A stretch of 51,730 nucleotides of DNA from an uncultured Lachnospiraceae bacterium (GTDB lineage: Bacteria; Bacillota; Clostridia; Lachnospirales; Lachnospiraceae), in NCBI GenBank assembly GCA_900539715.1, contig UQDA01000020.1, positions 1 through 51,730 of the forward strand. The letters run 5' to 3'. A model generated the notes under the pieces. It saw only the letters and a program-made list of their open reading frames with translations. It did not search any database and had not been told where the DNA came from. Each line of letters opens with the position of its first letter. The stretch's first letter is position 1. This document shows positions 34,649-43,955 of the stretch, piece after piece. A program made the position numbers and the translations under genes.

Positions 34649-36787
34649 TCAACCAAACACTGCTTCTCCAAAATCCACATCCATCCTCATCCCCCTGTCT
34701 TCCCTATATTGTTCATGCTCCCGCAAAACCGCGATTTCCGCATCCAGAACCTTTAAATATCCTGCTGCCTCCAGCTTTTCAAAATCCTTTTCATAAATCT
34801 GTATACTGTAATGCCCTGCGTCCCGCAAAAGCTTTCGTGACCGTTCCCCGCAGCACAGACGTTTTTCCAGTTCAGCCGCCTTCTTTTCCTTTCCGATAAA
34901 CACCATCTTTGTCCGCTGCTCAATCAGCTTAAAATCTTTTGCCGCCGAAGCAAATGGATAATCCGCCTGCAGCGCCCCGCTTTCAAACCGCTCTATCATG
35001 CCTTTTTCATCAAGGCTTCCATCTTTTAAATAATGAAGCTGCTTAAAATAACTTTCTATTGCCTGCAGGGAAGAAACATCCCCAAATTTCTTCGATACCA
35101 TCCCTGCAACCTTTATCGGAAGTCTCTGCTCTGCGGGCAGCCCCATCTGCTCGCACAGTTCAAAAACATATGTCCTGCTTTCATCCAGACTGCGCTTTCC
35201 TTCGCGGTTGCAGCGTCCCGCCGCCTGTACCACCGAATCGATTCCCGCCAGCTCCCGATACACTTTTTCAAAATCCATATCTACGCCCGCTTCCACCAGG
35301 CTTGTTGCGACTACCACACATCTCTTGCCTTCTTTTAGCCGAGTCTTGATTTCTGCAAGCTTTCTTTTTCGGTGTTCCGGATACATATATGTTGAAAGAT
35401 GGTAAATTCCATCCCCCTCCAGCCCTGCATAAATTTTCTGCACCCGTTTCCGATTATTCAAAATACATAATGCGCTCTGTTCCTTCCCAAGCCATTCTGC
35501 CAGCTCCGCTTCCGTAATCGTGCCAATCGATTCCACTTCCGACCTTTTAAAAAATGCAAACTGCCCCTCCACATCCGGACAGATTTCCCGAATCTGAATA
35601 TCCTCCGGGAAAAATTTCTGCAAGGATGGCTGAGTCGCCGTGCAAAGCACCAGCGTACTGCCATAATTGACTGCCAGCTCCGCCATCGCCCTGACGCATG
35701 GTTTTAAATAAGCGGTCGGAAGCATCTGCGCTTCGTCAAAAATAATAACGCTGTTCGCCAGATTATGAAGCTTTCTGCATTTAGATGATTTATTTGAAAA
35801 CAACGATTCAAAAAATTCCACGTTTGTCGTGACGACCACTGGCTTGTCAAAATTCTCCGCCGCAAGCTGCATCGGCTTAAACTCCTCCCGGTCATCGTAT
35901 TCCACATTGGAATGACATTCCAGAACAGCATCCTCTCCCAGGATATCCCGAAAAACCGCGGCGTTTTGCTCTATAATATTCATATACGGTATCACATAGA
36001 TAATCCGTTCTTTTCCATATGTACAGGCATGCTTCAGCGCAAATGCCAAAGAACTCACCGTCTTGCCGCCTCCTGTCGGGACCGTCAGACTGAATACTCC
36101 CGGCTTTTCTCTTCCCATCTTGATGCAGGCATCCAAAATTTCCGTTCTTCTGCCGTTTACCGTTGTACGGTCTGTATTCTCCATCCAGCCGCCCACATAC
36201 CCCATCAACTTTTCCAGATGTTTTTCAGAAATCCCTTCCGGCTCCCGCGCCGTATATCCATCTGCCATAAACTGCTCCGTATCCAGAAAGTCAGCGTCTA
36301 CCAGACAGGAATATACCATTCTCAAGAAAAAGGAAACCGTAAATCCTCCCTTTCCTATCATTTTGACCGCCGGATTCTGAATCTCCGGAATCTCAATCTC
36401 TTTCTGATAATCTTTATATTCCGGAACAGTCTTTTTCAGCCGTCCCTGTAAGCTTGCTGTTCCTGCGCCGTCCGCCTTTCCTCCTCCGTCCGGCAGACCG
36501 GCATGATGTCCTGCCGTGCAGTATGCCGCCAGCGCATAAAACCCCTTTTTCCGGTTCAGTTCCTTTGCCCCCGCAGTGGAATGATCCACCGGAGGACCAC
36601 CCTTTAAACGCAGCTGAAATCCCTGAGAATGTTTTCCAATGTCATGCATCATTCCGCAGCAGTAACCCCATGTTCCCGCCTGAAAGCGCTCAGCAAAGTC
36701 TCCTGCCAACCTGGCAACATTCCGGGAATGTTCAAGTACCGTCTGCTCCCTTTTCCCATCTTCACTGATATGCGCAAGATATTGCAT
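34649..36787 (-). CDS. cas3: CRISPR effector helicase-nuclease Cas3 (HD + DEAD-like)
   Basis: 712 residues. The N-terminal HD nuclease has His20, MMHDIGKHSQGF (HD at 48-49) and DHSTAG. The helicase has VPTGGGKT (236-243), IIFDEAQML (DEAQ at 351-354), SLVEAGVDMDF and QAAGRCNREGK. All catalytic motifs look intact. It is the first gene of the cas operon. AAGGGGG precedes the ATG, but no strong promoter is seen in the 66 bases upstream. Confidence 0.97.
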   Translation of the reverse strand: MQYLAHISEDGKREQTVLEHSRNVARLAGDFAERFQAGTWGYCCGMMHDIGKHSQGFQLRLKGGPPVDHSTAGAKELNRKKGFYALAAYCTAGHHAGLPDGGGKADGAGTASLQGRLKKTVPEYKDYQKEIEIPEIQNPAVKMIGKGGFTVSFFLRMVYSCLVDADFLDTEQFMADGYTAREPEGISEKHLEKLMGYVGGWMENTDRTTVNGRRTEILDACIKMGREKPGVFSLTVPTGGGKTVSSLAFALKHACTYGKERIIYVIPYMNIIEQNAAVFRDILGEDAVLECHSNVEYDDREEFKPMQLAAENFDKPVVVTTNVEFFESLFSNKSSKCRKLHNLANSVIIFDEAQMLPTAYLKPCVRAMAELAVNYGSTLVLCTATQPSLQKFFPEDIQIREICPDVEGQFAFFKRSEVESIGTITEAELAEWLGKEQSALCILNNRKRVQKIYAGLEGDGIYHLSTYMYPEHRKRKLAEIKTRLKEGKRCVVVATSLVEAGVDMDFEKVYRELAGIDSVVQAAGRCNREGKRSLDESRTYVFELCEQMGLPAEQRLPIKVAGMVSKKFGDVSSLQAIESYFKQLHYLKDGSLDEKGMIERFESGALQADYPFASAAKDFKLIEQRTKMVFIGKEKKAAELEKRLCCGERSRKLLRDAGHYSIQIYEKDFEKLEAAGYLKVLDAEIAVLREHEQYREDRGMRMDVDFGEAVFG

Positions 36788-36853
36788 AAACAGCCCCCTT
36801 TATGATTTTTAGTATGTTAGATTTTGATAAGTCGTACTTTAATCTGATTCCAT

Positions 36854-37084
36854 TTAAATCTCCGCCTGAATGATATATCCAAAATTCATCTCATCTTTAA
36901 AAAGATCATAAATGTATTCAGGACTTTCCAAATACAGCCCTGTTTCCTGTTCTTGAAGCTTTTCAAAAATTTCCGAATAATAAAACTTATTCATCGCCTC
37001 GTCATATTCTATGTTTTGATCTTCTGCGATCATATCGACAATATCCTGAATCAAAAATTCAATTATCTGTTCCCTTTTTCCCAT
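36854..37084 (-). CDS. Small acidic protein of a DUF3791/DUF3990 cassette
   Basis: 76 residues (MGKREQIIEFLIQDIVDMIA...). It has helical segments, the segment FYYSEIFEKLQEQETGLYLESPEYIY, and an acidic character. Similar small proteins commonly accompany DUF3990 genes in Firmicutes; no activity is known to me. ATG 37084 lies 2 bases after the DUF3990 stop (a TTG two codons earlier overlaps it). It ends 66 bases before cas3. Confidence 0.75.
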   Translation of the reverse strand: MGKREQIIEFLIQDIVDMIAEDQNIEYDEAMNKFYYSEIFEKLQEQETGLYLESPEYIYDLFKDEMNFGYIIQAEI

Positions 37085-37086
37085 AC

Positions 37087-37590
37087 TCAAATTTCCACCT
37101 TTCTTAAAAGCATAATACTTTTTTCTGTGTGAAAAGAATATTGTGATGATGCTTTCTTATAAATTATTCCTCGTAATAACGTTTCAAAATCAATAATCTC
37201 ATTCTCATATTGCCGAAATAATAATGCCATATTATCATCTGCAACCGGTCCTATAACAATGTCATATTTATTATCTTTATTACACAGCTCACTTTTTATC
37301 TCCTGAAACTCCCTGCTGCGATTATTCATTACAAATTGAGCCCATTCTTCTGTTGTCCGTATCCCAAAATCTTTTATTTTAATATCCGGTAAGCTTCTGA
37401 AATCATCCTGTATTTCAAAAACATTTACAATCGGAATACCTCCATAAATTTTTGATACTCTTACTGCCATATTTTTTGCCTGTTCTTCAATGTCTGTTAA
37501 ATAAAACCCTTTTCCAAAATCCTTATATGGTCTGCACATCGCTAGATTGATACTTTCTATATTGACATTACTTCCATGATATAATCTCAT
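37087..37590 (-). CDS. DUF3990 protein, ADP-ribosyltransferase-like fold
   Basis: 167 residues. The N-terminus MRLYHGSNVNIESI and the block DFGKGFYLTDIEEQA match the DUF3990 pattern. The His (in YHG) and Tyr (in GFYLT) positions resemble the H-Y-E class of ADP-ribosyltransferases, so a NAD-dependent toxin is plausible. This is inference from motifs. It overlaps the DUF3791 gene by ATGA, so translation is coupled. Confidence 0.8.
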   Translation of the reverse strand: MRLYHGSNVNIESINLAMCRPYKDFGKGFYLTDIEEQAKNMAVRVSKIYGGIPIVNVFEIQDDFRSLPDIKIKDFGIRTTEEWAQFVMNNRSREFQEIKSELCNKDNKYDIVIGPVADDNMALLFRQYENEIIDFETLLRGIIYKKASSQYSFHTEKSIMLLRKVEI

Positions 37591-37805
37591 AATGTCCCCC
37601 CATTTCTCCTGCACAAAATACCCAGATCTTCTACAATTGTTGAAAAATCCAAAACATGTTCTGCTTCATAATTCTCTTTAATAAATTCAATCCCTTTGAA
37701 TTGAAAAAGGTAACCAAAGGCATCTCTCAAACTCAGATTATGTTTATGGGCAAATTCATTCACACACGCTACCGTAAAACCTATTTTTCTTTTCTGCTCA
37801 CTCAC
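37587..37805 (-). CDS. DUF3791-like small protein, first gene of the cassette
   Basis: 72 residues. The pattern IGFTVACVNEFAHKHNLSLRDAFGYLFQFKGIEFIKENYE resembles DUF3791. The start is GTG at 37805, preceded by AGGAGGGCACGGA. DUF3791 is often immediately upstream of DUF3990, and the order suggests an antitoxin or partner. No function is established. Confidence 0.75.
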   Translation of the reverse strand: MSEQKRKIGFTVACVNEFAHKHNLSLRDAFGYLFQFKGIEFIKENYEAEHVLDFSTIVEDLGILCRRNGGTL

Positions 37806-37900
37806 TCCGTGCCCTCCTTTCCATAGTATTTCATTTCATAACATTTTCTAACGCAGCAGTTTCGTTATTTATCCGGCACAACCTGTTACTCTATGATTTT

Positions 37901-37929
37901 AATATATCACTTTCCCTCTTATAAATCAA
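37901..37929 (-). promoter_or_regulatory. Promoter of the DUF3791-DUF3990 cassette
   Basis: TTGATT (37924-37929), a 17-base spacer and TATATT (37901-37906), about 95 bases before the DUF3791 start. It is the strongest promoter-like sequence upstream of the whole cas operon. Confidence 0.7.
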
Positions 37930-38068
37930 TTGCATTTTAATTCAAGTGAAATATATAAATCTATCAAATTAAATAAACCGGGAATATTGACAAACGGAAT
38001 ACTTATCAGTAGACTATGCTGGTCAGAGGTATATTCCCTCCGAGGATTGAAATGCTTGTATTAACATG

Positions 38069-38235
38069 ATCGGGCAGGAGGTAAATAATTATTTTATTTA
38101 CCGTCCTCCCACACCACCCCTGCCATACTGTTCGGTACTAGGCGGTTCAATCAACTTAACAAGTAACACACCTTTCGGTATAGTAATCTGACATGGACTT
38201 GCACCCGTTAGAACGCGTCCATGGCGCGCAAACAC
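38069..38235 (-). mobile_element. Short group II intron-like RNA remnant, no ORF
   Basis: On the minus strand the stretch starts near GCGCGCCATGGACGCG and has a CATGGAC/GTCCATG stem with GGGTGCAAGTCC. It ends with a domain V-like hairpin starting GAACCGCC, then GGTGGTGTGGGAGGACGG, an A/T stem and CCTCCTGCCCGAT. These ends recall group II introns from Firmicutes, but the middle domains and the maturase gene are missing. A HEARO/omega-type RNA is an alternative. The rest of 37930-38068 shows nothing. Confidence 0.45.
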
Positions 38236-38237
38236 AA

Positions 38238-38272
38238 AAAAGGCATCGGTTGTGCTCCGATACCTTTTTATC
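38238..38272 (-). terminator. Terminator of the sugar/oxidoreductase operon
   Basis: AAAGGTATCGG pairs with CCGATGCCTTT (one G-T pair) around a 7-base loop and ends in TTTTTT on the minus strand. The plus strand can also form it with a T-run, so it may work in both directions. It lies 45 bases after the last gene of the operon. Confidence 0.85.
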
Positions 38273-38316
38273 TTTAACCCCTTTTAATAAATGCGCGTTC
38301 TTTTCAAAACATTTCC

Positions 38317-39351
38317 TTATTTCCCCTCCGGAAAAATTCTCCTGTTTTCACGCGCACTCTGATAAATTGCACAGATCAGTTCCTGTGTAGGCATGATTTC
38401 CCCGGATGTATTACGCGGTATTTTTCCTTCCGCCAGGCAGGAATAGAAATGTTCTATTTCTTTCATATGCCCGACGCCCCAATACTGCTTGACATTTCCA
38501 AATTCAAATACCTCCGATGGATTTCTGTCCGCCACCAGCTCCCTTCCATCATGAAAACGGATATGCGCCCGTTCCCCAACAAGCTTTACAATCCCTTTTT
38601 CACAATACAGCTCAATTTCCACAGGCGCATCATACGCATAATAATTAATTGCGAAGAAACATGCCTTTACACCATTCCGATAGCTGATCACACCCTCTGC
38701 GCAGTCCTCCACCTTGATGATCTCATGAGCACGGTTTCCCATCTGCGCTTCCACATACTCGATTTCATCCTGAATAAACCAGTTCATCAGATCCAGCGTG
38801 TGAATTGCCTGATCGATCACCACACCGCCGCCTTCTTTTTCCCAGGTTCCTTTCCAGTCGCTCTTCTGATAGTAATCGTCCGAACGATCCCAGGTTACCA
38901 TTGCTCTTGCCGACAGGATTTTCCCCAGTTCTCCTGCATCAAGAGTGTTTTTAATCAACAAAGACCCCGGATTGAAACGGTTCTGAAAGCTTACCATCAA
39001 TACCTTTCCGTTTTTTTGCGCAGTCTCGTTCATCCTGACCGCATCATCCTGATTGATCGCCATCGGTTTTTCCGTCAGGACATGAGCGCCATGTTCCATC
39101 GCATATATTGCCATTTCAGGATGGAGATAATGAGGGGTGCAGATATGAACTGCATCCAGCTTTTCTGTCCGGATCATCTCCTGATAATCTGTATAATATC
39201 TGCATCCGTACTTTTCCGCCATCGCCTTTGCCCGATCTTCTTTTGTATCACAGACCGCAACTAATTCTGCCCGCTCCTGTTTGGAAACGGATACAGCATG
39301 CATCGGAAAAATTTTCCCGCATCCAATGATTCCGGTTCTCAGCTTATCCAT
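38317..39351 (-). CDS. Gfo/Idh/MocA-family oxidoreductase (third of three)
   Basis: 344 residues. Rossmann start KLRTGIIGCGKIFPMH, conserved EKP in VLTEKPMAINQDDA, and the C-terminal half with GGGVVIDQAIHTLDLMNWF, which is typical for sugar or inositol dehydrogenases with catalytic Lys and His. NAD(P)-dependent oxidation of a sugar, cyclitol or glycoside is expected; the substrate is unknown. ATG 39351 follows GGAGG; a GTG one codon earlier is possible. Confidence 0.88.
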   Translation of the reverse strand: MDKLRTGIIGCGKIFPMHAVSVSKQERAELVAVCDTKEDRAKAMAEKYGCRYYTDYQEMIRTEKLDAVHICTPHYLHPEMAIYAMEHGAHVLTEKPMAINQDDAVRMNETAQKNGKVLMVSFQNRFNPGSLLIKNTLDAGELGKILSARAMVTWDRSDDYYQKSDWKGTWEKEGGGVVIDQAIHTLDLMNWFIQDEIEYVEAQMGNRAHEIIKVEDCAEGVISYRNGVKACFFAINYYAYDAPVEIELYCEKGIVKLVGERAHIRFHDGRELVADRNPSEVFEFGNVKQYWGVGHMKEIEHFYSCLAEGKIPRNTSGEIMPTQELICAIYQSARENRRIFPEGK

Positions 39352-39374
39352 CACTCGTCCTCCCGCCTTCTATT

Positions 39375-40376
39375 TTACAGATTGATATGTTTAATGCCGA
39401 TTTTCTCGTGTGTACGCTGCGACTCATAAGAAGCCAGAGCAAGTTCCAGCGCTTTTGCCCCATCCAGTCCGGATGCATTCGGCTGCTTTCCGGTACGGCA
39501 CACATCTACAAATTCCGCTACCAGACCTTCATCTCCATCTGCATTCCAGACAATATCCTCAATGACACCTTTTTGTGCGTCATACAGTCGGTTTACCTGA
39601 GCAAATGCCTTTACTTCAAGAGCACCCTTGTCTCCGATGATTTCCATATCCACCTGAGGCCAGATCGGATAATTCACATGATGCGCCCAGCTGCAGTCAA
39701 TCGTCACGAAAGATCCGTCCGCAAATTCCGCAGCAACAAGACCGCAGTCATCAATATTTTTATCATGGATCAGATCGCCGCCCTCACAATATGCAGCTTC
39801 ATATTCGCTCCCTGTAAACCATCTCATAAGATCCGCCAGATGAACGGTGTGGTCCATAATTCCGCCGCCGCCTGACTGATCCGGATCAATGAACCATCCT
39901 GACGGGATTTTCCCATGGTTGATTCCGGTAATAGAAAGAATTTTTCCAATTTCTCCCCTGTCAATGATTCCTTTTGCTTCCACTACCGCAGGATTAAACC
40001 GCATCGGAAACGCATTCATGATCCGAACGCCGTTCTCCTCTGCTGTTTTTAACATTTTTTCCGCTTCCTCCAGTGTCATTGCAAAAGGCTTTTCCACCAG
40101 AATATGTTTCTTTTTAGCGGCAGCATCCAGAGAAACCTGGCAATGCTTCTTATTGCTTGTGCAAATGATCACGCCGTCAATATCCGTATCCAGCAGATCT
40201 TTATAATTTTTAAAATAGCGGGTACCAAACTGATATGCCATTTTTGTTCCACGAAACTCATTGTCATCCGCGATTCCTACCAGCTCTACCTCATCTGCCA
40301 TCTTTGTCAATGCTGTCGTGTAGCTCAATGCATGCATATGCTCAAAACTGATCACACCTATTTTTACTTTTGCCAT
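39375..40376 (-). CDS. Gfo/Idh/MocA-family oxidoreductase (second of three)
   Basis: 333 residues. Starts MAKVKIGVISFEHMHALSY; this lacks the classic GxGxxG but keeps the fold pattern. It has HILVEKPFAMTLEEAEKM and SGGGGIMDHTVHLADLMRWF. The unusual N-terminus (ISFEHMH) suggests altered cofactor binding or a non-redox role. ATG 40376 follows GGAGG. It is 14 bases after its upstream neighbour. Confidence 0.85.
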   Translation of the reverse strand: MAKVKIGVISFEHMHALSYTTALTKMADEVELVGIADDNEFRGTKMAYQFGTRYFKNYKDLLDTDIDGVIICTSNKKHCQVSLDAAAKKKHILVEKPFAMTLEEAEKMLKTAEENGVRIMNAFPMRFNPAVVEAKGIIDRGEIGKILSITGINHGKIPSGWFIDPDQSGGGGIMDHTVHLADLMRWFTGSEYEAAYCEGGDLIHDKNIDDCGLVAAEFADGSFVTIDCSWAHHVNYPIWPQVDMEIIGDKGALEVKAFAQVNRLYDAQKGVIEDIVWNADGDEGLVAEFVDVCRTGKQPNASGLDGAKALELALASYESQRTHEKIGIKHINL

Positions 40377-40390
40377 GTCCGTATCCTCCA

Positions 40391-41383
40391 TTATAATGTC
40401 ACCGGTTTACCGGTTTTTGAAGATTCCAGAGCCGCCAGAGATACCCGCAGTGCCTCTAAAGCCTCTTCTCCTGTCACAACCGGAGGAAGATCCTTTTCGA
40501 CACATTGAATAAACTCATTCAGCTCCGCGCAATAAGGTTCCATCGTTCCGGGAACCGGAGAATAGCGGTCCAGATGATAAACGCCATCCACGTTCGTATG
40601 TTTGATCACAGGAGAGCTTTCCAGATTATCAAACTCAATCTGTGCATTGGTTCCAACTACTTCAAATGTCATTCTGAATGCAGTTCCCGCCGGATATGCC
40701 CAGCTGCCTTCCACGTGGGCAAGGCTGCCGTTTTTAAGCTTTAAGATTGCCATGCAGTGTTCCTGCTCATCCACCTTTCCGTTAAAGCTTTTTGCAAATA
40801 CTCTTTCCACGCTTCCGAAATTATGAATGATCCAGTCAAAATCATGAATGATCAGATCCACGATCGGGCCGCCGCTCTTGTCATAATCCTTATACCAGCC
40901 CTCCCAGCTCCACTGAGGAAATGCCTGGTTCCTTGTTGTCCGGATCAATCTCGGAATACCGATTCTGCCATTTTTAACCTGCTCAACCGCATTTTTATAA
41001 CCGGGGAAAAAGCGAAGCACATGACCGACTGAAAACTTTACTCCACAGCGTTTTGCTGTATCAAGCATGATCTGTGCATCCTCTGTTGTCAGAGCGATAG
41101 GCTTCTCACAAAATACATGTTTTCCCGCTTCCATACCGCAGACTGCATACTGCTTATGCAAATAAGTGGGCAGACATACATCAAGCACTTCAAAGTCCGC
41201 CTGCTGCATCATCTCCTCAAAATCCGTATAAACTACCGCCTCCGGATGCTTTGCTCTTTGTTCTTCTGCCTTTTGAGCATCCAAATCACAAATGGCTGTT
41301 ACTTTTACATTTTTTAATTTTTCATATCCTGCCAGATGAGTTCTTCCCATCGTTCCGCAGCCAATCAATGCAACTTTTACCAT
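40391..41383 (-). CDS. Gfo/Idh/MocA-family oxidoreductase (first of three)
   Basis: 330 residues. Starts MVKVALIGCGTMGRTHLAGY with a canonical GxGxxG, then HVFCEKPIALTTEDAQIM and KSGGPIVDLIIHDFDWIIHNF. The start at 41383 is preferred because GGAG sits 9 bases upstream; an ATG at 41398, directly after the PHP stop, is the alternative. The three paralogues differ enough from each other to have distinct roles. Confidence 0.87.
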   Translation of the reverse strand: MVKVALIGCGTMGRTHLAGYEKLKNVKVTAICDLDAQKAEEQRAKHPEAVVYTDFEEMMQQADFEVLDVCLPTYLHKQYAVCGMEAGKHVFCEKPIALTTEDAQIMLDTAKRCGVKFSVGHVLRFFPGYKNAVEQVKNGRIGIPRLIRTTRNQAFPQWSWEGWYKDYDKSGGPIVDLIIHDFDWIIHNFGSVERVFAKSFNGKVDEQEHCMAILKLKNGSLAHVEGSWAYPAGTAFRMTFEVVGTNAQIEFDNLESSPVIKHTNVDGVYHLDRYSPVPGTMEPYCAELNEFIQCVEKDLPPVVTGEEALEALRVSLAALESSKTGKPVTL

Positions 41384-41398
41384 TTTTGTTTTCTCCAT

Positions 41399-42175
41399 TC
41401 ATTTTCTTTTTCCGTTCCAGATTTTGAGCCCCATTTTTTCTGCCAGCGCTTCCGCCCTTTCATTTTTCCCAAGCAGATCCATCGCATGGGCATCGCTGCC
41501 GATTGAAAAACTCACTCCCTGCTCATGCAGACTCTGAACGATCCATTCCTCCGGAGTTTCTGTCGCTCCGTGCAGTTCGCATGCCTTCCCGGAACGATAC
41601 AGTCTCTCTCCGAGTTCCTCTACAAACGCTCTGTCAAAATATCTGCGGCAAATGCTTCTGCAAATCTCCTGCCGTGACAAAAAGGTAGTATTTTCCCCCA
41701 GCATCGGTTTGATCGGAAGATATCCCATAGGATGTCCCAGAACGTCTCCTTCTCCCGATGCCATCGCCAACAGCTTTTCTTTATAATGTTCCCAGTATAT
41801 ATCCAGGTTATATTCTCCCTTTTCAAACGGATAAACCCCTTCCACATAATGGGGACTTGTAATGATGATATCGCATGCCTCCCGACATCCTTCCGGCAGG
41901 CGCAGCCGTCCATCCATTCCTGTGCAGGTTTCAATCCCGCACAGGACCCTGATACGGCTTGTCTTGTTTTTCCATTCGGAATATTCCCGGATTTCTCCAA
42001 AATGCTCCAAAAGTGCTTCAAGTCCTTTATCCCTGTTGGATAAAGCTTCATCAAAAGGATCAAAATGATCCGTAATCGCCAAATCTGTGATCCCTCTTTG
42101 AACTGCCAGATCAATGATTGTTCTGACATCCTTTTCCCCATCAGAAAATGTCGAGTGCACATGAAAATCAATCAT
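41399..42175 (-). CDS. PHP-domain phosphoesterase (histidinol-phosphatase-like)
   Basis: 258 residues. Metal motifs: DFHVHSTFSDGEKD at the N-terminus, DLAITDHFDPFDE, CGIETC, and SFSIGSDAHAMD near the C-terminus. The family covers histidinol-phosphate phosphatases and related enzymes that act on small phosphoesters or phosphodiesters. Its position inside a sugar operon makes histidine synthesis unlikely. It ends one base before the ATG of an alternative start of the next gene. Confidence 0.85.
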   Translation of the reverse strand: MIDFHVHSTFSDGEKDVRTIIDLAVQRGITDLAITDHFDPFDEALSNRDKGLEALLEHFGEIREYSEWKNKTSRIRVLCGIETCTGMDGRLRLPEGCREACDIIITSPHYVEGVYPFEKGEYNLDIYWEHYKEKLLAMASGEGDVLGHPMGYLPIKPMLGENTTFLSRQEICRSICRRYFDRAFVEELGERLYRSGKACELHGATETPEEWIVQSLHEQGVSFSIGSDAHAMDLLGKNERAEALAEKMGLKIWNGKRK

Positions 42176-42185
42176 ATCATTTTCC

Positions 42186-43019
42186 CTATTTAATACCCGA
42201 AAGCGATACGCCCTCTACAATATGTTTCTGGAAGATAACGTATACGATCAAAACCGGAATAATCGTCAATGCTGCTGCCGCCATCTTCAGATTGTAGGAA
42301 TCATAATACTGGCTGGACAGTTTGGCAATCGCCAGAGGAAGTGTTCTCAGTTCATCCGAGTTCACCACCAATAACGGCCACTGGAATGCGTTCCAGCTGG
42401 ATACCATTTTCTGGATCGCGATTACCGAAATCAACGGCTTTACTGCCGGAAGCACAATATGTAAAAAGATTTTGGATTCTCCTGCTCCATCGATCCGTGC
42501 CGCTTCCAAAAGGGGCGTCGGTACAGAAGACATAAAGTTTCTTGCCAGGAAAATACTGAACGCATCCGCCATTCCGGGAATGATCAAGCCCATCATTGTA
42601 TCAACCAGATGAAAATCATTTGCCAGAATATACAGCGGAATGATCGTTGCCACCCACGGAATCATTGTGGAGGACAGAATCAGAAGAAACAGAAAGTTTT
42701 TGCCCTTAAAGCTGTACTTTGCAAAACCATATCCGGCCATCAGAACGATCACCACATTCGCCAATACCTGAACAGCCGTTACAATAATGCTGTTCATGTA
42801 ATACTGCGGAATGTTCAGGGTCTCGATCAGTTCCGTATAGTTGGTGAAAATAAACTTTTCCGGAAGAAGTGTCGGTTTCAGAACATAAAATTCCTTTACA
42901 TCCTTAAAGGATGCAAATATCATCCATACAAACGGGAACGCCACAATAACCGCCAGACTCCCGATCAGAAGATAAAGAAAAGTTTTTACGCATATTTTTT
43001 TTACTTTTGAATGACCCAT
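42186..43019 (-). CDS. Carbohydrate ABC transporter permease (MalG/LacG type)
   Basis: 277 residues with about six membrane segments and the EAA loop EAARIDGAGESKIFLHIVLP. It ends VEGVSLSGIK, a usual MalG-type tail. GGAGAGAAGGA precedes the ATG. It pairs with the permease at 43034-43924. Confidence 0.92.
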   Translation of the reverse strand: MGHSKVKKICVKTFLYLLIGSLAVIVAFPFVWMIFASFKDVKEFYVLKPTLLPEKFIFTNYTELIETLNIPQYYMNSIIVTAVQVLANVVIVLMAGYGFAKYSFKGKNFLFLLILSSTMIPWVATIIPLYILANDFHLVDTMMGLIIPGMADAFSIFLARNFMSSVPTPLLEAARIDGAGESKIFLHIVLPAVKPLISVIAIQKMVSSWNAFQWPLLVVNSDELRTLPLAIAKLSSQYYDSYNLKMAAAALTIIPVLIVYVIFQKHIVEGVSLSGIK

Positions 43020-43033
43020 TCCTTCTCTCCTTT

Positions 43034-43924
43034 TTACAGAACATCCATTTTGGTTACCTTATACTGTATCATCGTAATTACCAGCACGATCAAAAACAGT
43101 ACAAACGACATTGCACATGCATATCCCATCTGATAGCTCTGAAATCCTTTTTCATAAATATAGTTTACGACCGTTCTTGTGCTGTTCATAGGTCCCTTCA
43201 GCATATATGTCTCCTGGAATATCATAAATACTCCGATCACATTCTGAATCAGCAGATAAATATGAGCCGGTCTCAAAAGCGGGAATGTAATATAGCGGAA
43301 ACTCTGCCAGCTGCTCGCTCCGTCAATGGATGCCGCTTCCTTGATCTCATGCGGAACATCCTGAAGTCCTGCAAGATAAATCAGCATCGCTGCGCCGAAG
43401 CCTTTCCATACTTTAAACAGAATTACCGACGGAACAGCCGTTGCCGCATCCTCTACCCAGCCAATTCCCTGCATTCCGAAAAATTCCAGAATACTGTTAA
43501 ACAGTCCAAAGCTCGGCTGGAAAAAATATTCAAACAAAATTGCCACTGCAATCGTAGATGTGATAACCGGTGAATAGAAAATCAGTCTGAAAAATTTGAC
43601 GCCTTTGAGTTTTACATTCAGCAGACATGCAATTCCAAGCCCGACTCCCATTACAAACGGCACATAAATAAAAAACTTTGACATTACCAGACAGGATTTC
43701 CAGAAATCCTTATCCTGGAACAGCATTTTATAATTCTCAAGCCCGACAAAGGTTTTGTTCGGGCTGAGCGCCGACCAGTTTGTAAAACTGATCGGCAGCG
43801 CCATAAGTACGGGAATCAGGGTTACCGCAAAAATGTAGATCACCGCAGGTGCAATGAAAATATAGGGTGCAATCTTGATTGGTCTTATTTTTTTATACCC
43901 CGTCTGCCTTCCTGCTTTTTGCAT
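43034..43924 (-). CDS. Carbohydrate ABC transporter permease (MalF/UgpA type)
   Basis: 296 residues. The N-terminus is basic, followed by IAPYIFIAPAVIYIFAVTLI; six or so helices; EAA loop EAASIDGASSWQSFRYITFP. GGAGGGTATCCGA precedes the ATG. No ATP-binding gene is in the operon, so it probably uses a shared MsmK/UgpC-type ATPase encoded elsewhere. Confidence 0.92.
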   Translation of the reverse strand: MQKAGRQTGYKKIRPIKIAPYIFIAPAVIYIFAVTLIPVLMALPISFTNWSALSPNKTFVGLENYKMLFQDKDFWKSCLVMSKFFIYVPFVMGVGLGIACLLNVKLKGVKFFRLIFYSPVITSTIAVAILFEYFFQPSFGLFNSILEFFGMQGIGWVEDAATAVPSVILFKVWKGFGAAMLIYLAGLQDVPHEIKEAASIDGASSWQSFRYITFPLLRPAHIYLLIQNVIGVFMIFQETYMLKGPMNSTRTVVNYIYEKGFQSYQMGYACAMSFVLFLIVLVITMIQYKVTKMDVL

Positions 43925-43955
43925 TCGGATACCCTCCTTCTTTCGCCCTTCCTGT

